33,388 bases of DNA from Anaerolineae bacterium (GTDB lineage: Bacteria; Chloroflexota; Anaerolineae; B4-G1). The stretch is from NCBI GenBank assembly GCA_016931785.1, contig JAFGED010000403.1, positions 1 to 33,388 on the forward strand. The letters run 5' to 3'. Of the stretch, positions 16,369-23,619 are shown piece by piece (the stretch's first letter is position 1; the number at the start of each line of letters is the position of its first letter). Position numbers and translations under genes: made by a program. Below the pieces are notes generated by a model, which searched no databases, was not told the DNA's origin, and saw nothing but the letters and a program-made list of their open reading frames with translations.

Positions 16369-16695
16369 CTAGCCGACGACCTCGCCACATGTTTTGCACA
16401 CCCGCACCTTTTGCCCATCTTCATCCAGGGTAAACCCTACACGCGTGGGCTCATCACAGCGCGGGCATACCAGCATCACGTTGGAGATATCGATAGGAGC
16501 CTCAAATTCGATGATACCGGCCTGAACCTCACCACGTCCGGCCCGGACAGCGCGCTGGTGCTTCTTCACGACATTGACGCCGGCAACAACGATCCGATCC
16601 TTCCTCGGCAGCACGCGCTGCACAGTCCCTCGCGCGCCCAGGTCTTCGCCTGAAATGATCTCTACTGTATCGCCCTTCTTAATCTGATTGCCCAC
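16369..16695 (-). CDS. rplX: 50S ribosomal protein L24 with zinc-ribbon tail
   Basis: The 108-residue protein starts with a KOW motif (KKGDTVEIISGEDLGARGTVQRVLPRK). The C-terminal part carries C77, C80, C100 and C103 (CPRC and CKTC), a zinc-ribbon-like tail present in many but not all bacterial L24 proteins. L24 is an assembly initiator of the large subunit. The start is GTG at 16695, seven bases after GGAG. Confidence 0.97.
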   Translation of the reverse strand: MGNQIKKGDTVEIISGEDLGARGTVQRVLPRKDRIVVAGVNVVKKHQRAVRAGRGEVQAGIIEFEAPIDISNVMLVCPRCDEPTRVGFTLDEDGQKVRVCKTCGEVVG

Positions 16696-16718
16696 CTAAA
16701 TACTCCTACGACCCTAAC

Positions 16719-17090
16719 CTAAAGCACCTCGGGAGCCAGCGAGACGATTTTCATGAAACCCTTCTCTCGCAGCTCTCGAGCTACAGGCCCAAAAATGCGC
16801 GTGCCCTTTGGATTCATAGTCTGTCCATCCAAAAGCACCACTGCGTTATCGTCAAAACGGATGGTGGAGCCATCAAGGCGACGGTACTCTTTGGCTGTGC
16901 GAACGATCACACCCCGTGTCACTTCCCCCTTCTTCACTTGGGCAGTCGGAGTGGACTGTTTCACCGTCACCACGACAATATCGCCCACCCTGCCATACCG
17001 CCTTCTTGACCCACCCATGATGCGTATGACCAGGGCCTCTCGCGCCCCTGTGTTGTCGGCCACTTTTAGATGGCTCTCCTGCTGAATCAT
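16719..17090 (-). CDS. rplN: 50S ribosomal protein L14
   Basis: The 123-residue protein starts [20 protein letters not shown] and carries the family block [33 protein letters not shown]. It ends [26 protein letters not shown]14 forms intersubunit bridges at the factor side of the 50S. The ATG overlaps the rpsQ stop as ATGA, indicating coupled translation. Confidence 0.98.
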   Translation of the reverse strand: MIQQESHLKVADNTGAREALVIRIMGGSRRRYGRVGDIVVVTVKQSTPTAQVKKGEVTRGVIVRTAKEYRRLDGSTIRFDDNAVVLLDGQTMNPKGTRIFGPVARELREKGFMKIVSLAPEVL

Positions 17091-17380
17091 TGCTCGACCT
17101 CCAACACCCCAGGCGCAAGCTCCGGCAACTCCTCAGCATGCTTCACGATCTCTTCCACCTGCCACCGCTTCTCGCGGCTCAAAGGCCGTGATTCCACAAT
17201 GCGCACCAAATCGCCCACATGGCAACCGTTCTGTTCGTCGTGAGCCTTGTACTTTTTCCGCACACGCAACACCTTGCCGTACCGAGAATGGCGCGCCACC
17301 CTCTCGACCTGTACCACCACCGTCTTGTCCATCTTGTCACTTATCACGTGACGCGTCAGCCGCTTACGCCGTTCTTTCAC
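17087..17380 (-). CDS. rpsQ: 30S ribosomal protein S17
   Basis: The 97-residue protein shows the OB-fold core [36 protein letters not shown] and [21 protein letters not shown]17 is a primary 16S rRNA-binding protein. The start is GTG at 17380, overlapping the rpmC TGA as GTGA. The tail beyond about residue 85 ([14 protein letters not shown]) is somewhat longer than in the shortest S17 proteins. Confidence 0.97.
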   Translation of the reverse strand: MKERRKRLTRHVISDKMDKTVVVQVERVARHSRYGKVLRVRKKYKAHDEQNGCHVGDLVRIVESRPLSREKRWQVEEIVKHAEELPELAPGVLEVEQ

Positions 17381-17604
17381 TGTGCCTCGCCTCCCTCAAC
17401 CTCGATCAACTCGGCGCCCAATTCACGCTCACGAAGAATCGTCTTCATTTGAGCGATGTGACGTTTCACAGCCCTTAGCTGATTGGTATCAGCTAGGCGG
17501 CCCGAAGCTTCATCGCGACGCAGGGCAAAGAGTTGCCGGTAGGCATCATCTAACCGCTCCTGCATTTCCTCTGTAGTCCAAGTGCGAATCTCACGTGCTT
17601 GCAT
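17377..17604 (-). CDS. rpmC: 50S ribosomal protein L29
   Basis: The 75-residue two-helix protein begins [37 protein letters not shown] and continues [21 protein letters not shown], which matches the L29 coiled hairpin. L29 sits at the peptide exit, where trigger factor and SRP dock. The stop overlaps the rpsQ GTG start. It lies between rplP and rpsQ in the standard order. Confidence 0.96.
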   Translation of the reverse strand: MQAREIRTWTTEEMQERLDDAYRQLFALRRDEASGRLADTNQLRAVKRHIAQMKTILRERELGAELIEVEGGEAQ

Positions 17605-17615
17605 ATGACTCAGTC

Positions 17616-18041
17616 CTATTCCTCAGCAGAAACTCCCTCACGCCTGACAAACTGGCATTTGATGGGTAACTTGTGGGCAGCCAAGCGCATCGCCTCACGC
17701 GCCGATTCTTCAGTGACGCCGCTCAGCTCAAACATGACCCGACCAGGCTTGACCACAGCTACGTAGTGATCCACCGCCCCCTTGCCTTTACCCATACGGG
17801 TCTCGGCAGGCTTGGCCGTAACCGGCTTGTCGGGGAAGACGCGGATCCAATACTTTCCGCGCCGCCGCACGAAACGCACGATAGCCCGTCGTGCCGCTTC
17901 AATCTGACGCGCCGTGACCCAAGCGGGCTCTAGCGCCTGCAATCCAAAATCTCCGAAGGCGACCGTCGTCCCGCGAGTGGCCTGCCCCTTCATCCGGCCA
18001 CGAAACTGCTTGCGATACTTTGCCCGCTTTGGTTGTAACAT
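17616..18041 (-). CDS. rplP: 50S ribosomal protein L16
   Basis: The 141-residue protein starts [21 protein letters not shown], then shows [25 protein letters not shown] and the [24 protein letters not shown] loop. L16 reaches into the A site and positions aminoacyl-tRNA. The ATG at 18041 follows the rpsC stop by a 46-base gap with no evident regulatory structure. Confidence 0.98.
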   Translation of the reverse strand: MLQPKRAKYRKQFRGRMKGQATRGTTVAFGDFGLQALEPAWVTARQIEAARRAIVRFVRRRGKYWIRVFPDKPVTAKPAETRMGKGKGAVDHYVAVVKPGRVMFELSGVTEESAREAMRLAAHKLPIKCQFVRREGVSAEE

Positions 18042-18087
18042 TCCCTTGCTCCCCTACCTAATCCGGCTCAAATGTCCCAGTTGCACC

Positions 18088-18750
18088 CTAAACGACGAAG
18101 GGTTCCTCCTGCGCCTTGGCCTCCGGCAGCACTTCCCCCATATAGACCCACACCTTGACCCCAATGCGGCCATAGGTCGTGTGCGCCTCTTCCTGAGCGT
18201 AGTGGATATCAGCACGCAGCGTGTGTCGAGGCACTTGCCCTTCGCGCACCGACTGCGCGCGCGCCATCTCGGATCCATGCAGGCGTCCCTTGCACAGCAC
18301 CATCACGCCCTGTGCGCCAGCTCGCATAGCCCCTTGTACGGCTCTCTTCATCGCCCGGTTATGAGAAATACGCCGCTCCAACTGCGAAACGATGTTCTCC
18401 GCCACCAGCTTGGCGTCCAATTCAGGCTGCGTGATCTCCTGCACATCCACAGAAACGTGCTTGCCCGTTATCTCCTCCAACTCGCTACGCAGGATCTTGA
18501 CCGCGGCGCCCTTGCGACCGATGATAATACCCGGTCGCGCCGTCCAAATCGTCACCGACACCTGATTCGGCGAACGCTCGATCTCGATATTGGATATGCC
18601 AGCCTTACCGCTACTCTCCGCGATATAGCGGCGAATCCCAAGATCCTCGTGCAACAGACCGGCATACTCCGCGCCCTCCGCGTACCAACGCGCCTTCCAG
18701 TCACGAATCACACCAAGCCTAAAACCATACGGATGAACTTTACGTCCCAA
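18088..18750 (-). CDS. rpsC: 30S ribosomal protein S3
   Basis: The 220-residue protein starts GRKVHPYGFRLGVIRDWKARWYAEG. It contains a KH domain with TARPGIIIGRKGAAVKILRSELEEITGK and the C-terminal domain ending in KVWVYMGEVLPEAKAQEEP. S3 lies at the mRNA entry channel. The start codon is TTG at 18750. A very good AAGGAGG six bases upstream and exact family alignment support it. The rplV stop is 16 bases upstream. Confidence 0.98.
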   Translation of the reverse strand: MGRKVHPYGFRLGVIRDWKARWYAEGAEYAGLLHEDLGIRRYIAESSGKAGISNIEIERSPNQVSVTIWTARPGIIIGRKGAAVKILRSELEEITGKHVSVDVQEITQPELDAKLVAENIVSQLERRISHNRAMKRAVQGAMRAGAQGVMVLCKGRLHGSEMARAQSVREGQVPRHTLRADIHYAQEEAHTTYGRIGVKVWVYMGEVLPEAKAQEEPFVV

Positions 18751-18766
18751 GCCGAGCCTCCTTGCG

Positions 18767-19129
18767 TTACTCTTCTATCTCGCGATCTTCAAGCACTACG
18801 GTGATGTGAGAAGAACGTTTACGAATCGGCCGCCAGCGCCCACGTCCTCCAAAGCGCCGCCGCCAACCCTTCCCTGGCATCAACCCCGGCCCTTCATCGG
18901 CCACGATCGTGGCTACATACAGCTCGTCACGTGGTATCTCAAAGTTCTGCTCTGCATTTGCAATAGCAGAGCGAATCAGCTTTCTAACAGGGTCCGCCGC
19001 CGCATGGGGCAAAAAGTGCAACACGTCCAACGCCTCATCAGCGCTCATCCCACGTACCTGATCAATCACGCGCCGCACCTTGCTCGCCGGCATCGGCACG
19101 TGCTTCGCCCGGGCCAAAACCTGAGTCAT
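18767..19129 (-). CDS. rplV: 50S ribosomal protein L22
   Basis: From the ATG at 19129 the protein has 120 residues and starts MTQVLARAKHVPMPASKVRRVIDQVRG. It ends with DEGPGLMPGKGWRRRFGGRGRWRPIRKRSSHITVVLED, whose beta-hairpin lines the exit tunnel and affects macrolide action. An in-frame ATG at 19138 would sit only two bases from the GGAGG, so 19129 is preferred. A much longer upstream frame would run through rpsS and is rejected. Confidence 0.96.
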   Translation of the reverse strand: MTQVLARAKHVPMPASKVRRVIDQVRGMSADEALDVLHFLPHAAADPVRKLIRSAIANAEQNFEIPRDELYVATIVADEGPGLMPGKGWRRRFGGRGRWRPIRKRSSHITVVLEDREIEE

Positions 19130-19145
19130 GCTACCCATCTCCTCC

Positions 19146-19439
19146 TCAAATCGGCCGTACCCGGCCCTTCTTTTCCCTGGCAATGTGCCCGCGGAAGGTG
19201 CGCGTGGGCGCAAACTCGCCCAGCTTATGCCCCACCATCTCCTCCGTGATATAGATCGGCACATGTCGCCGGCCGTCGTGAACAGCAATGGTATGCCCAA
19301 TCATGTGCGGGAAAATAGTCGACGCTCGAGACCACGTGCGAACCAGCCGCTTTTCGCCGGTCTGATTCATCCGCTCAATCTTCCGCAACAACTTGGGGTC
19401 CACGTACGGTATAGGTCGCTTTAACGGTGATCGTGACAT
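19146..19439 (-). CDS. rpsS: 30S ribosomal protein S19
   Basis: The 97-residue protein starts [22 protein letters not shown] and has [48 protein letters not shown], the complete S19 core. S19 binds the 30S head next to S13. Its C-terminus ends [14 protein letters not shown]. It lies between rplB and rplV, the S10-operon order. Confidence 0.98.
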   Translation of the reverse strand: MSRSPLKRPIPYVDPKLLRKIERMNQTGEKRLVRTWSRASTIFPHMIGHTIAVHDGRRHVPIYITEEMVGHKLGEFAPTRTFRGHIAREKKGRVRPI

Positions 19440-19477
19440 TGCAAAACTCCTAGTCTCTGATCAACAAAATCCCGATT

Positions 19478-20314
19478 CTATCGCCGCCGCTTGCCGCGCC
19501 GGCGCACAATGTACTTGTCGGTAGACTTGTTACGCCGCGTCTTTTTGCCCAACGTCTTCTTGCCCCAAGGCGACTTGGGGCTCGGCATACCGATCGGCGA
19601 CCGTCCCTCACCGCCGCCGTGGGGGTGATCGCGAGGCGTCATCGCCGAACCACGCACCGCCGGGCGGCATCCAAGCCAGCGTTGCCGACCGGCCTTGCCC
19701 AACTTGATGTTGCCGTGATCCACGTTGCCCACCTGGCCCACAGTCGCCATGCACTCCTTGCGCACAAGACGCATCTCGCCACTGGGGAGGCGCAACGTCA
19801 CGTACTCCCCCTCCTTGGCCAGCAACTGCGCCGACGTGCCTGCCGAGCGCACTATCTGACCGCCTCGGCCAGGAGCCAACTCGACGTTATGCACCAACGT
19901 CCCCAGGGGAATGCGCTCCAACGATAACGTATTTCCCACACGAATCTCGGCATCATTGCCGCTCAGCACCACATCACCCACCTGCAACCCCAAGGGGGCG
20001 ATGATGTACCGCTTTTCGCCATCGGCGTACACGAGCAAAGCGATGCGGGCCGAGCGGTTCGGATCGTACTCGATGCTCTTCACCCTTGCAGGAATGTCCA
20101 CCTTATCGCGCTTGAAATCGATCACGCGATATTGGCGTTTGTGTCCGCCACCGCGATGGCGCACAGTGATGCGACCTTGTGCATTACGCCCGGCTTGCTT
20201 GCTCAACGGACGCAGCAAACTGCGCTCCGGATCGGTGCTGGTGATTTCCTCAAAGGTCAAGCCCGTCATCCCCCGTCGACCGGGTGAAGTCGGCTTATAC
20301 GTCTTTACCGGCAT
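19478..20314 (-). CDS. rplB: 50S ribosomal protein L2
   Basis: The 278-residue protein begins [24 protein letters not shown] and contains [26 protein letters not shown]. The conserved C-terminal loop [21 protein letters not shown], with its essential histidine, lies near the peptidyl-transferase centre. It ends in a strongly basic tail. The gene starts three bases after the rplW stop. Confidence 0.98.
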   Translation of the reverse strand: MPVKTYKPTSPGRRGMTGLTFEEITSTDPERSLLRPLSKQAGRNAQGRITVRHRGGGHKRQYRVIDFKRDKVDIPARVKSIEYDPNRSARIALLVYADGEKRYIIAPLGLQVGDVVLSGNDAEIRVGNTLSLERIPLGTLVHNVELAPGRGGQIVRSAGTSAQLLAKEGEYVTLRLPSGEMRLVRKECMATVGQVGNVDHGNIKLGKAGRQRWLGCRPAVRGSAMTPRDHPHGGGEGRSPIGMPSPKSPWGKKTLGKKTRRNKSTDKYIVRRRGKRRR

Positions 20315-20317
20315 ACT

Positions 20318-20614
20318 TTACACCCCTTCAAACAGGTCTAGCCGCTGGCCTTCCGCCAGGGTAACTACAGCCTTCCGCCATGACGACCGACGCACGAGCC
20401 TGCGGCCACGCCCATATCGCTTGGAGGCCTTGGCCGGTACATTGAGCACTCTGACCGACACAACATCGGCCTCAAAGATCTCCTCAATCGCCCGTTTCAC
20501 ATCGATCTTGTTCGCGCGCTGATCCACCTCAAACGTGTACTGCCCCAGGTCCGAAGCCTGATAGCGCGATTTTTCCGTATCAATGGGTCGGATAATAACT
20601 TTGTAGGGATTCAT
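20318..20614 (-). CDS. rplW: 50S ribosomal protein L23
   Basis: The 98-residue protein starts MNPYKVIIRPIDTEKS and contains YTFEVDQRANKIDVKRAIEEIFEADVVSVRVLN, typical of L23. L23 is the docking site for trigger factor and SRP at the tunnel exit. The ATG at 20614 is chosen for family fit. A GTG at 20620 directly after the rplD stop would add two residues and cannot be excluded. Confidence 0.96.
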   Translation of the reverse strand: MNPYKVIIRPIDTEKSRYQASDLGQYTFEVDQRANKIDVKRAIEEIFEADVVSVRVLNVPAKASKRYGRGRRLVRRSSWRKAVVTLAEGQRLDLFEGV

Positions 20615-20620
20615 CGCCAC

Positions 20621-21256
20621 CTACTCCAGAATACTCTCAATCACTTCCAACGCGCCCTTGGACATCAACACGTGATCGTATCCCAACAGGTCACGGACAT
20701 TGAGATAGCCGGCTCGCAGTGTCTTGACCCACGGCAGATTGCGCGTCGATTTTTCCACCAACTCGTTCCGGTCCGGCAGCAGGATCAAGACGCGACCAGA
20801 GGTCTTGTTAGCATCCAACCCCAGGTTCGCCAGCACCTTTACGATCTCCTTGGTCCTGGGCGCGTCCATCGCCAGCTCATCCACCACAACGATCTGATCC
20901 CCAGCCACCTTGGCTGACAGTGCTGAGCGCAATGCTGCGCGTCGCATCTTGCGCGGCATCTTTTTGGTGTATGTGCGCGGCAGGGGCCCATGAGCGATCC
21001 CACCACCAACGAACAGGTTGGCATTGCGACTGCCGTGGCGCGCCCGTCCCGTACCCTTCTGTCGATAAAACTTGGCCGTGGTTCGATTGTTCTCACCACG
21101 GGACTTGGCCTTGTGCGTGCCCAACCGGGCATTTGCCATCTGGCGCACAAAAGCCTGGTGCATCAACGAGACGTTGACAGGGGCTTCAAAGATGGCAGGG
21201 CGCAACTCGACCTCGCCGACTTTTTTACCTTTGGTGTTGTACATTGGAACAACCAT
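20621..21256 (-). CDS. rplD: 50S ribosomal protein L4
   Basis: The 211-residue protein has the extended loop KAKSRGENNRTTAKFYRQKGTGRARHGSRNANLFVGGGIAHGP that enters the exit tunnel. The globular part ends LLGYDHVLMSKGALEVIESILE. L4 represses the S10 operon in E. coli. The ATG at 21256 with GAGG six bases upstream is preferred over a GTG at 21268 that has no RBS. The gene starts 15 bases after the rplC stop. Confidence 0.97.
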   Translation of the reverse strand: MVVPMYNTKGKKVGEVELRPAIFEAPVNVSLMHQAFVRQMANARLGTHKAKSRGENNRTTAKFYRQKGTGRARHGSRNANLFVGGGIAHGPLPRTYTKKMPRKMRRAALRSALSAKVAGDQIVVVDELAMDAPRTKEIVKVLANLGLDANKTSGRVLILLPDRNELVEKSTRNLPWVKTLRAGYLNVRDLLGYDHVLMSKGALEVIESILE

Positions 21257-21271
21257 GATTTTCCTCACAGG

Positions 21272-21925
21272 CTACTCGCCGCGTCGCCTCTGCAGCTCCT
21301 TCGACTTGCGAGCTTGTTTGATCATCACCAACCCGCCCTTGGCACCCGGCACGCCGCCGCGTATCGCCAGCAGATTTCGCTCCGGGTCCACCAATTCCAC
21401 GCGCTGACTCTGAGCCGAAACGCGCTTGCCCCCCATACGGCCAGCCATCCGCAGCCCTTTCCACACGCGACCGGGCGTCGCGCAAGCGCCGATGGAACCC
21501 GGCGAGCGCTGTCGGTCTGACTGGCCATGGGTCGTGGGACCGCCGCTAAAGCTATGCCGCTTGACCACGCCGGCGAACCCGCGCCCCTTGGAGGCACCTA
21601 CCACGTCTACCCAGTCACCAACTTCAAAGACATCCACCAGGACGCGCTGTCCCTCCTCCACATCCACTTCCCGCACACGCAACTCTTGCAGGTGTCTTAG
21701 CGGAGGCAAATCGTTGCGCTCCAAGTGACCTTTTTCACCGCCGCTCAAACGTTGAGGCTTTACTTCCTCAAAACCCATTTGCACAGCGGTATACCCATCC
21801 CGCTCAGGCGTCCTGATATGGGTGATGTAGCACGGACCAGCCTCGATGACAGTCACCGGCACCGCCTCGCCGTCCTCATTGAATACCTGCGTCATCCCAA
21901 CTTTTTTACCCAAAATAGCCTTCAC
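21272..21925 (-). CDS. rplC: 50S ribosomal protein L3
   Basis: The 217-residue protein starts VKAILGKKVGMTQVFNEDGE and has the L3 signature FAGVVKRHSFSGGPTTHGQSDRQRSPGSIGACATPGRVWKGLRMAGRMG. This long loop approaches the peptidyl-transferase centre. The GTG at 21925 is chosen because GGAGG is seven bases upstream and the N-terminus fits the family. The longer reading frame runs back into the structured leader and is rejected. Confidence 0.97.
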   Translation of the reverse strand: MKAILGKKVGMTQVFNEDGEAVPVTVIEAGPCYITHIRTPERDGYTAVQMGFEEVKPQRLSGGEKGHLERNDLPPLRHLQELRVREVDVEEGQRVLVDVFEVGDWVDVVGASKGRGFAGVVKRHSFSGGPTTHGQSDRQRSPGSIGACATPGRVWKGLRMAGRMGGKRVSAQSQRVELVDPERNLLAIRGGVPGAKGGLVMIKQARKSKELQRRRGE

Positions 21926-21943
21926 GCCACAACCTCCCCAGGG

Positions 21944-22041
21944 GATTGTTGCCCCCGGGCAACATTTACTGTTTCCCGTCGGTAGGCACAATTTTGGAGG
22001 AGAGAGCTGCAACTTTTCTCCCTCCTCCTCTTTTCAAATTG
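21944..22041 (-). promoter_or_regulatory. Structured rpsJ-rplC intercistronic leader
   Basis: The 126-base gap between rpsJ and rplC is unusually long for this operon and folds. An inner stem pairs 21996-22006 with 22018-22028 (10 of 11 pairs), bracketed by CAATTT (21989-21994) and AAATTG (22036-22041). A second short hairpin, GTTGCCCCCGGGCAAC, lies at 21946-21961, just before the rplC RBS. A regulatory or RNA-processing role is inference. Confidence 0.4.
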
Positions 22042-22051
22042 TCTCCGTATC

Positions 22052-22360
22052 CTACAGCTTGATTTCGATGTCCACGCCGGCCGGCAGATTCAGCCGCATC
22101 AACGAGTCGATCGTTTTGTTATCCGGCTCGACCACGTCGATCAACCGCTTGTGAGTGCGAATCTCGAAATGCTCGTGCGAGTCTTTGTCGATGAAGGTTG
22201 AGCGACGAACGGTAAAGCGCTCGATCTTGGTCGGCAACGGCACTGGGCCCACTACAGTAGCCCCTGTGCGCTCTGCCGTCTCTACGATACGCTTGGCCGA
22301 TTCATCGAGCACACGATGATCGTATGCCTTGAGCCTGATGCGGATCTTCTGCTTGGCCAT
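22052..22360 (-). CDS. rpsJ: 30S ribosomal protein S10
   Basis: The 102-residue protein starts [34 protein letters not shown] and contains [40 protein letters not shown]10 is a 30S head protein and is also NusE in antitermination complexes. It follows tuf by 15 bases, so the str and S10 operons are fused here. Confidence 0.98.
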   Translation of the reverse strand: MAKQKIRIRLKAYDHRVLDESAKRIVETAERTGATVVGPVPLPTKIERFTVRRSTFIDKDSHEHFEIRTHKRLIDVVEPDNKTIDSLMRLNLPAGVDIEIKL

Positions 22361-22374
22361 AGTTTATTCCTAGA

Positions 22375-23589
22375 CTATTCTATAATCTTTGTGACGACGC
22401 CCGCACCAACGGTCAAGCCACCCTCGCGGACGGCAAAGCGGGAGCCTTCCTCAATGGCGACTGGCTGGATCAGCTTTACTTCCAGGTTCACGCGGTCGCC
22501 GGGCATTACCATCTCTACACCCGCCGGCAGAACGATCTCGCCGGTCACATCCTGCGTCATGAGGTAGAACTGGGGGCGGTAGCCAGTGAAAAAGGCCTTG
22601 TGACGCCCACCCTCGTCCCTGGTCAGAACGTAGACCTCGCTCATAAAGTGCGTGTGAGGCGTGATAGAGCCAGGCTTCGCGACGACCTGACCGCGCTCCA
22701 CCTCATCCCTGTCCACACCACGCAACAGCAGACCTGCATTGTCGCCCGCGACGACCTTATCGAGCGTCTTGCGGAACATCTCCATCGAGGTCACCACCGT
22801 CTTGCGGGTATCCTTCAGCCCCACGATCTCGACCTCGGTCATGGGCACCATCGAGCCACGCTCCACGCGGCCAGTGACCACCGTGCCACGCCCCTTGATC
22901 GAGAACACGTCCTCAACGGGCATCAAGAACGGCTTGTCCTCATCCCGCACGGGTGTGGGAACATACTCGTCGACCACGCGCATCAGCTCCCAGATGGGCT
23001 GATACTCGGGTGCATCTGGATCGGTGCTCTCGCTCGTCAACGCCTGCAGGGCGCTGCCGCGCACGATAGGCGTCTCGTCGCCGGGAAACTCGTAGCTATC
23101 CAGCAACTCGCGCAACTCCAGCTCGACCAGCTCCAGCAACTCCTCGTCCTCCATCAGGTCGACCTTGTTCAAAAAGACCACGATGGCAGGCACGTTGACC
23201 TGGCGAGCGAGAAGCACGTGCTCCCGCGTCTGAGGCATCGGACCATCGGCCGCCGAAACGACCAGGATTGCTCCATCCATCTGTGCCGCGCCGGTGATCA
23301 TGTTCTTGATATAATCCCGGTGACCAGGGCAGTCGATGTGAGCATAGTGCCGATTGTCGGTCTCGTACTCCTGGTGCGAAATGGCCACGGTCAAGATCTT
23401 GGTCGCATCGCGACGGAACATCTTTGCGTCCGCCTTGGCCACCTCGTCATACGACACAGCATTGGCATATCCCTTCAGGGACAACACCTTGGTGATGGCC
23501 GCAGTAAGCGTCGTCTTGCCGTGGTCAATGTGACCGATAGTACCCACATTGATATGAGGCTTTGTACGTTCAAATTTTTCCTTTGCCAT
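22375..23589 (-). CDS. tuf: Elongation factor Tu with an atypical switch I loop
   Basis: EF-Tu delivers aminoacyl-tRNA to the ribosome as a GTP complex. The 404-residue protein is full length. It has G1 GHIDHGKT (19-26), G3 DCPGH (86-90, including the catalytic-equivalent H90) and G4 NKVD (141-144). All three domains are present. Between YDEV (47-50) and EYET (74-77) the usual P-E-E-K-A-R-G-I-T-I-N run is replaced by a loop about five residues longer (residues 53-72). It retains only a Thr (T67) that could match the Mg-binding Thr. The residue after H90 is Arg instead of the usual Ala. Domain III reads [21 protein letters not shown] instead of the common HTPFF.GYRPQFYFRTTDVTG. AAAGGAG precedes the ATG. 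It is the only tuf here; a canonical copy elsewhere is possible. Confidence 0.94.
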   Translation of the reverse strand: MAKEKFERTKPHINVGTIGHIDHGKTTLTAAITKVLSLKGYANAVSYDEVAKADAKMFRRDATKILTVAISHQEYETDNRHYAHIDCPGHRDYIKNMITGAAQMDGAILVVSAADGPMPQTREHVLLARQVNVPAIVVFLNKVDLMEDEELLELVELELRELLDSYEFPGDETPIVRGSALQALTSESTDPDAPEYQPIWELMRVVDEYVPTPVRDEDKPFLMPVEDVFSIKGRGTVVTGRVERGSMVPMTEVEIVGLKDTRKTVVTSMEMFRKTLDKVVAGDNAGLLLRGVDRDEVERGQVVAKPGSITPHTHFMSEVYVLTRDEGGRHKAFFTGYRPQFYLMTQDVTGEIVLPAGVEMVMPGDRVNLEVKLIQPVAIEEGSRFAVREGGLTVGAGVVTKIIE

Positions 23590-23619
23590 TTTTCGCTCCT
23601 TTCGGATGATGTAACTGTG

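Noticed and set aside
18767-19300. 177-residue version of L22
   Set aside because: The extra N-terminal 57 residues overlap rpsS and do not resemble L22. An internal ATG with a good Shine-Dalgarno gives the normal length.
23368-23451. Compensated frameshift as the cause of the odd EF-Tu switch I
   Set aside because: I translated the minus strand directly. The frame is continuous and in register on both sides, and the segment has normal codon usage for a coding region. A read-level error cannot be excluded without raw data.
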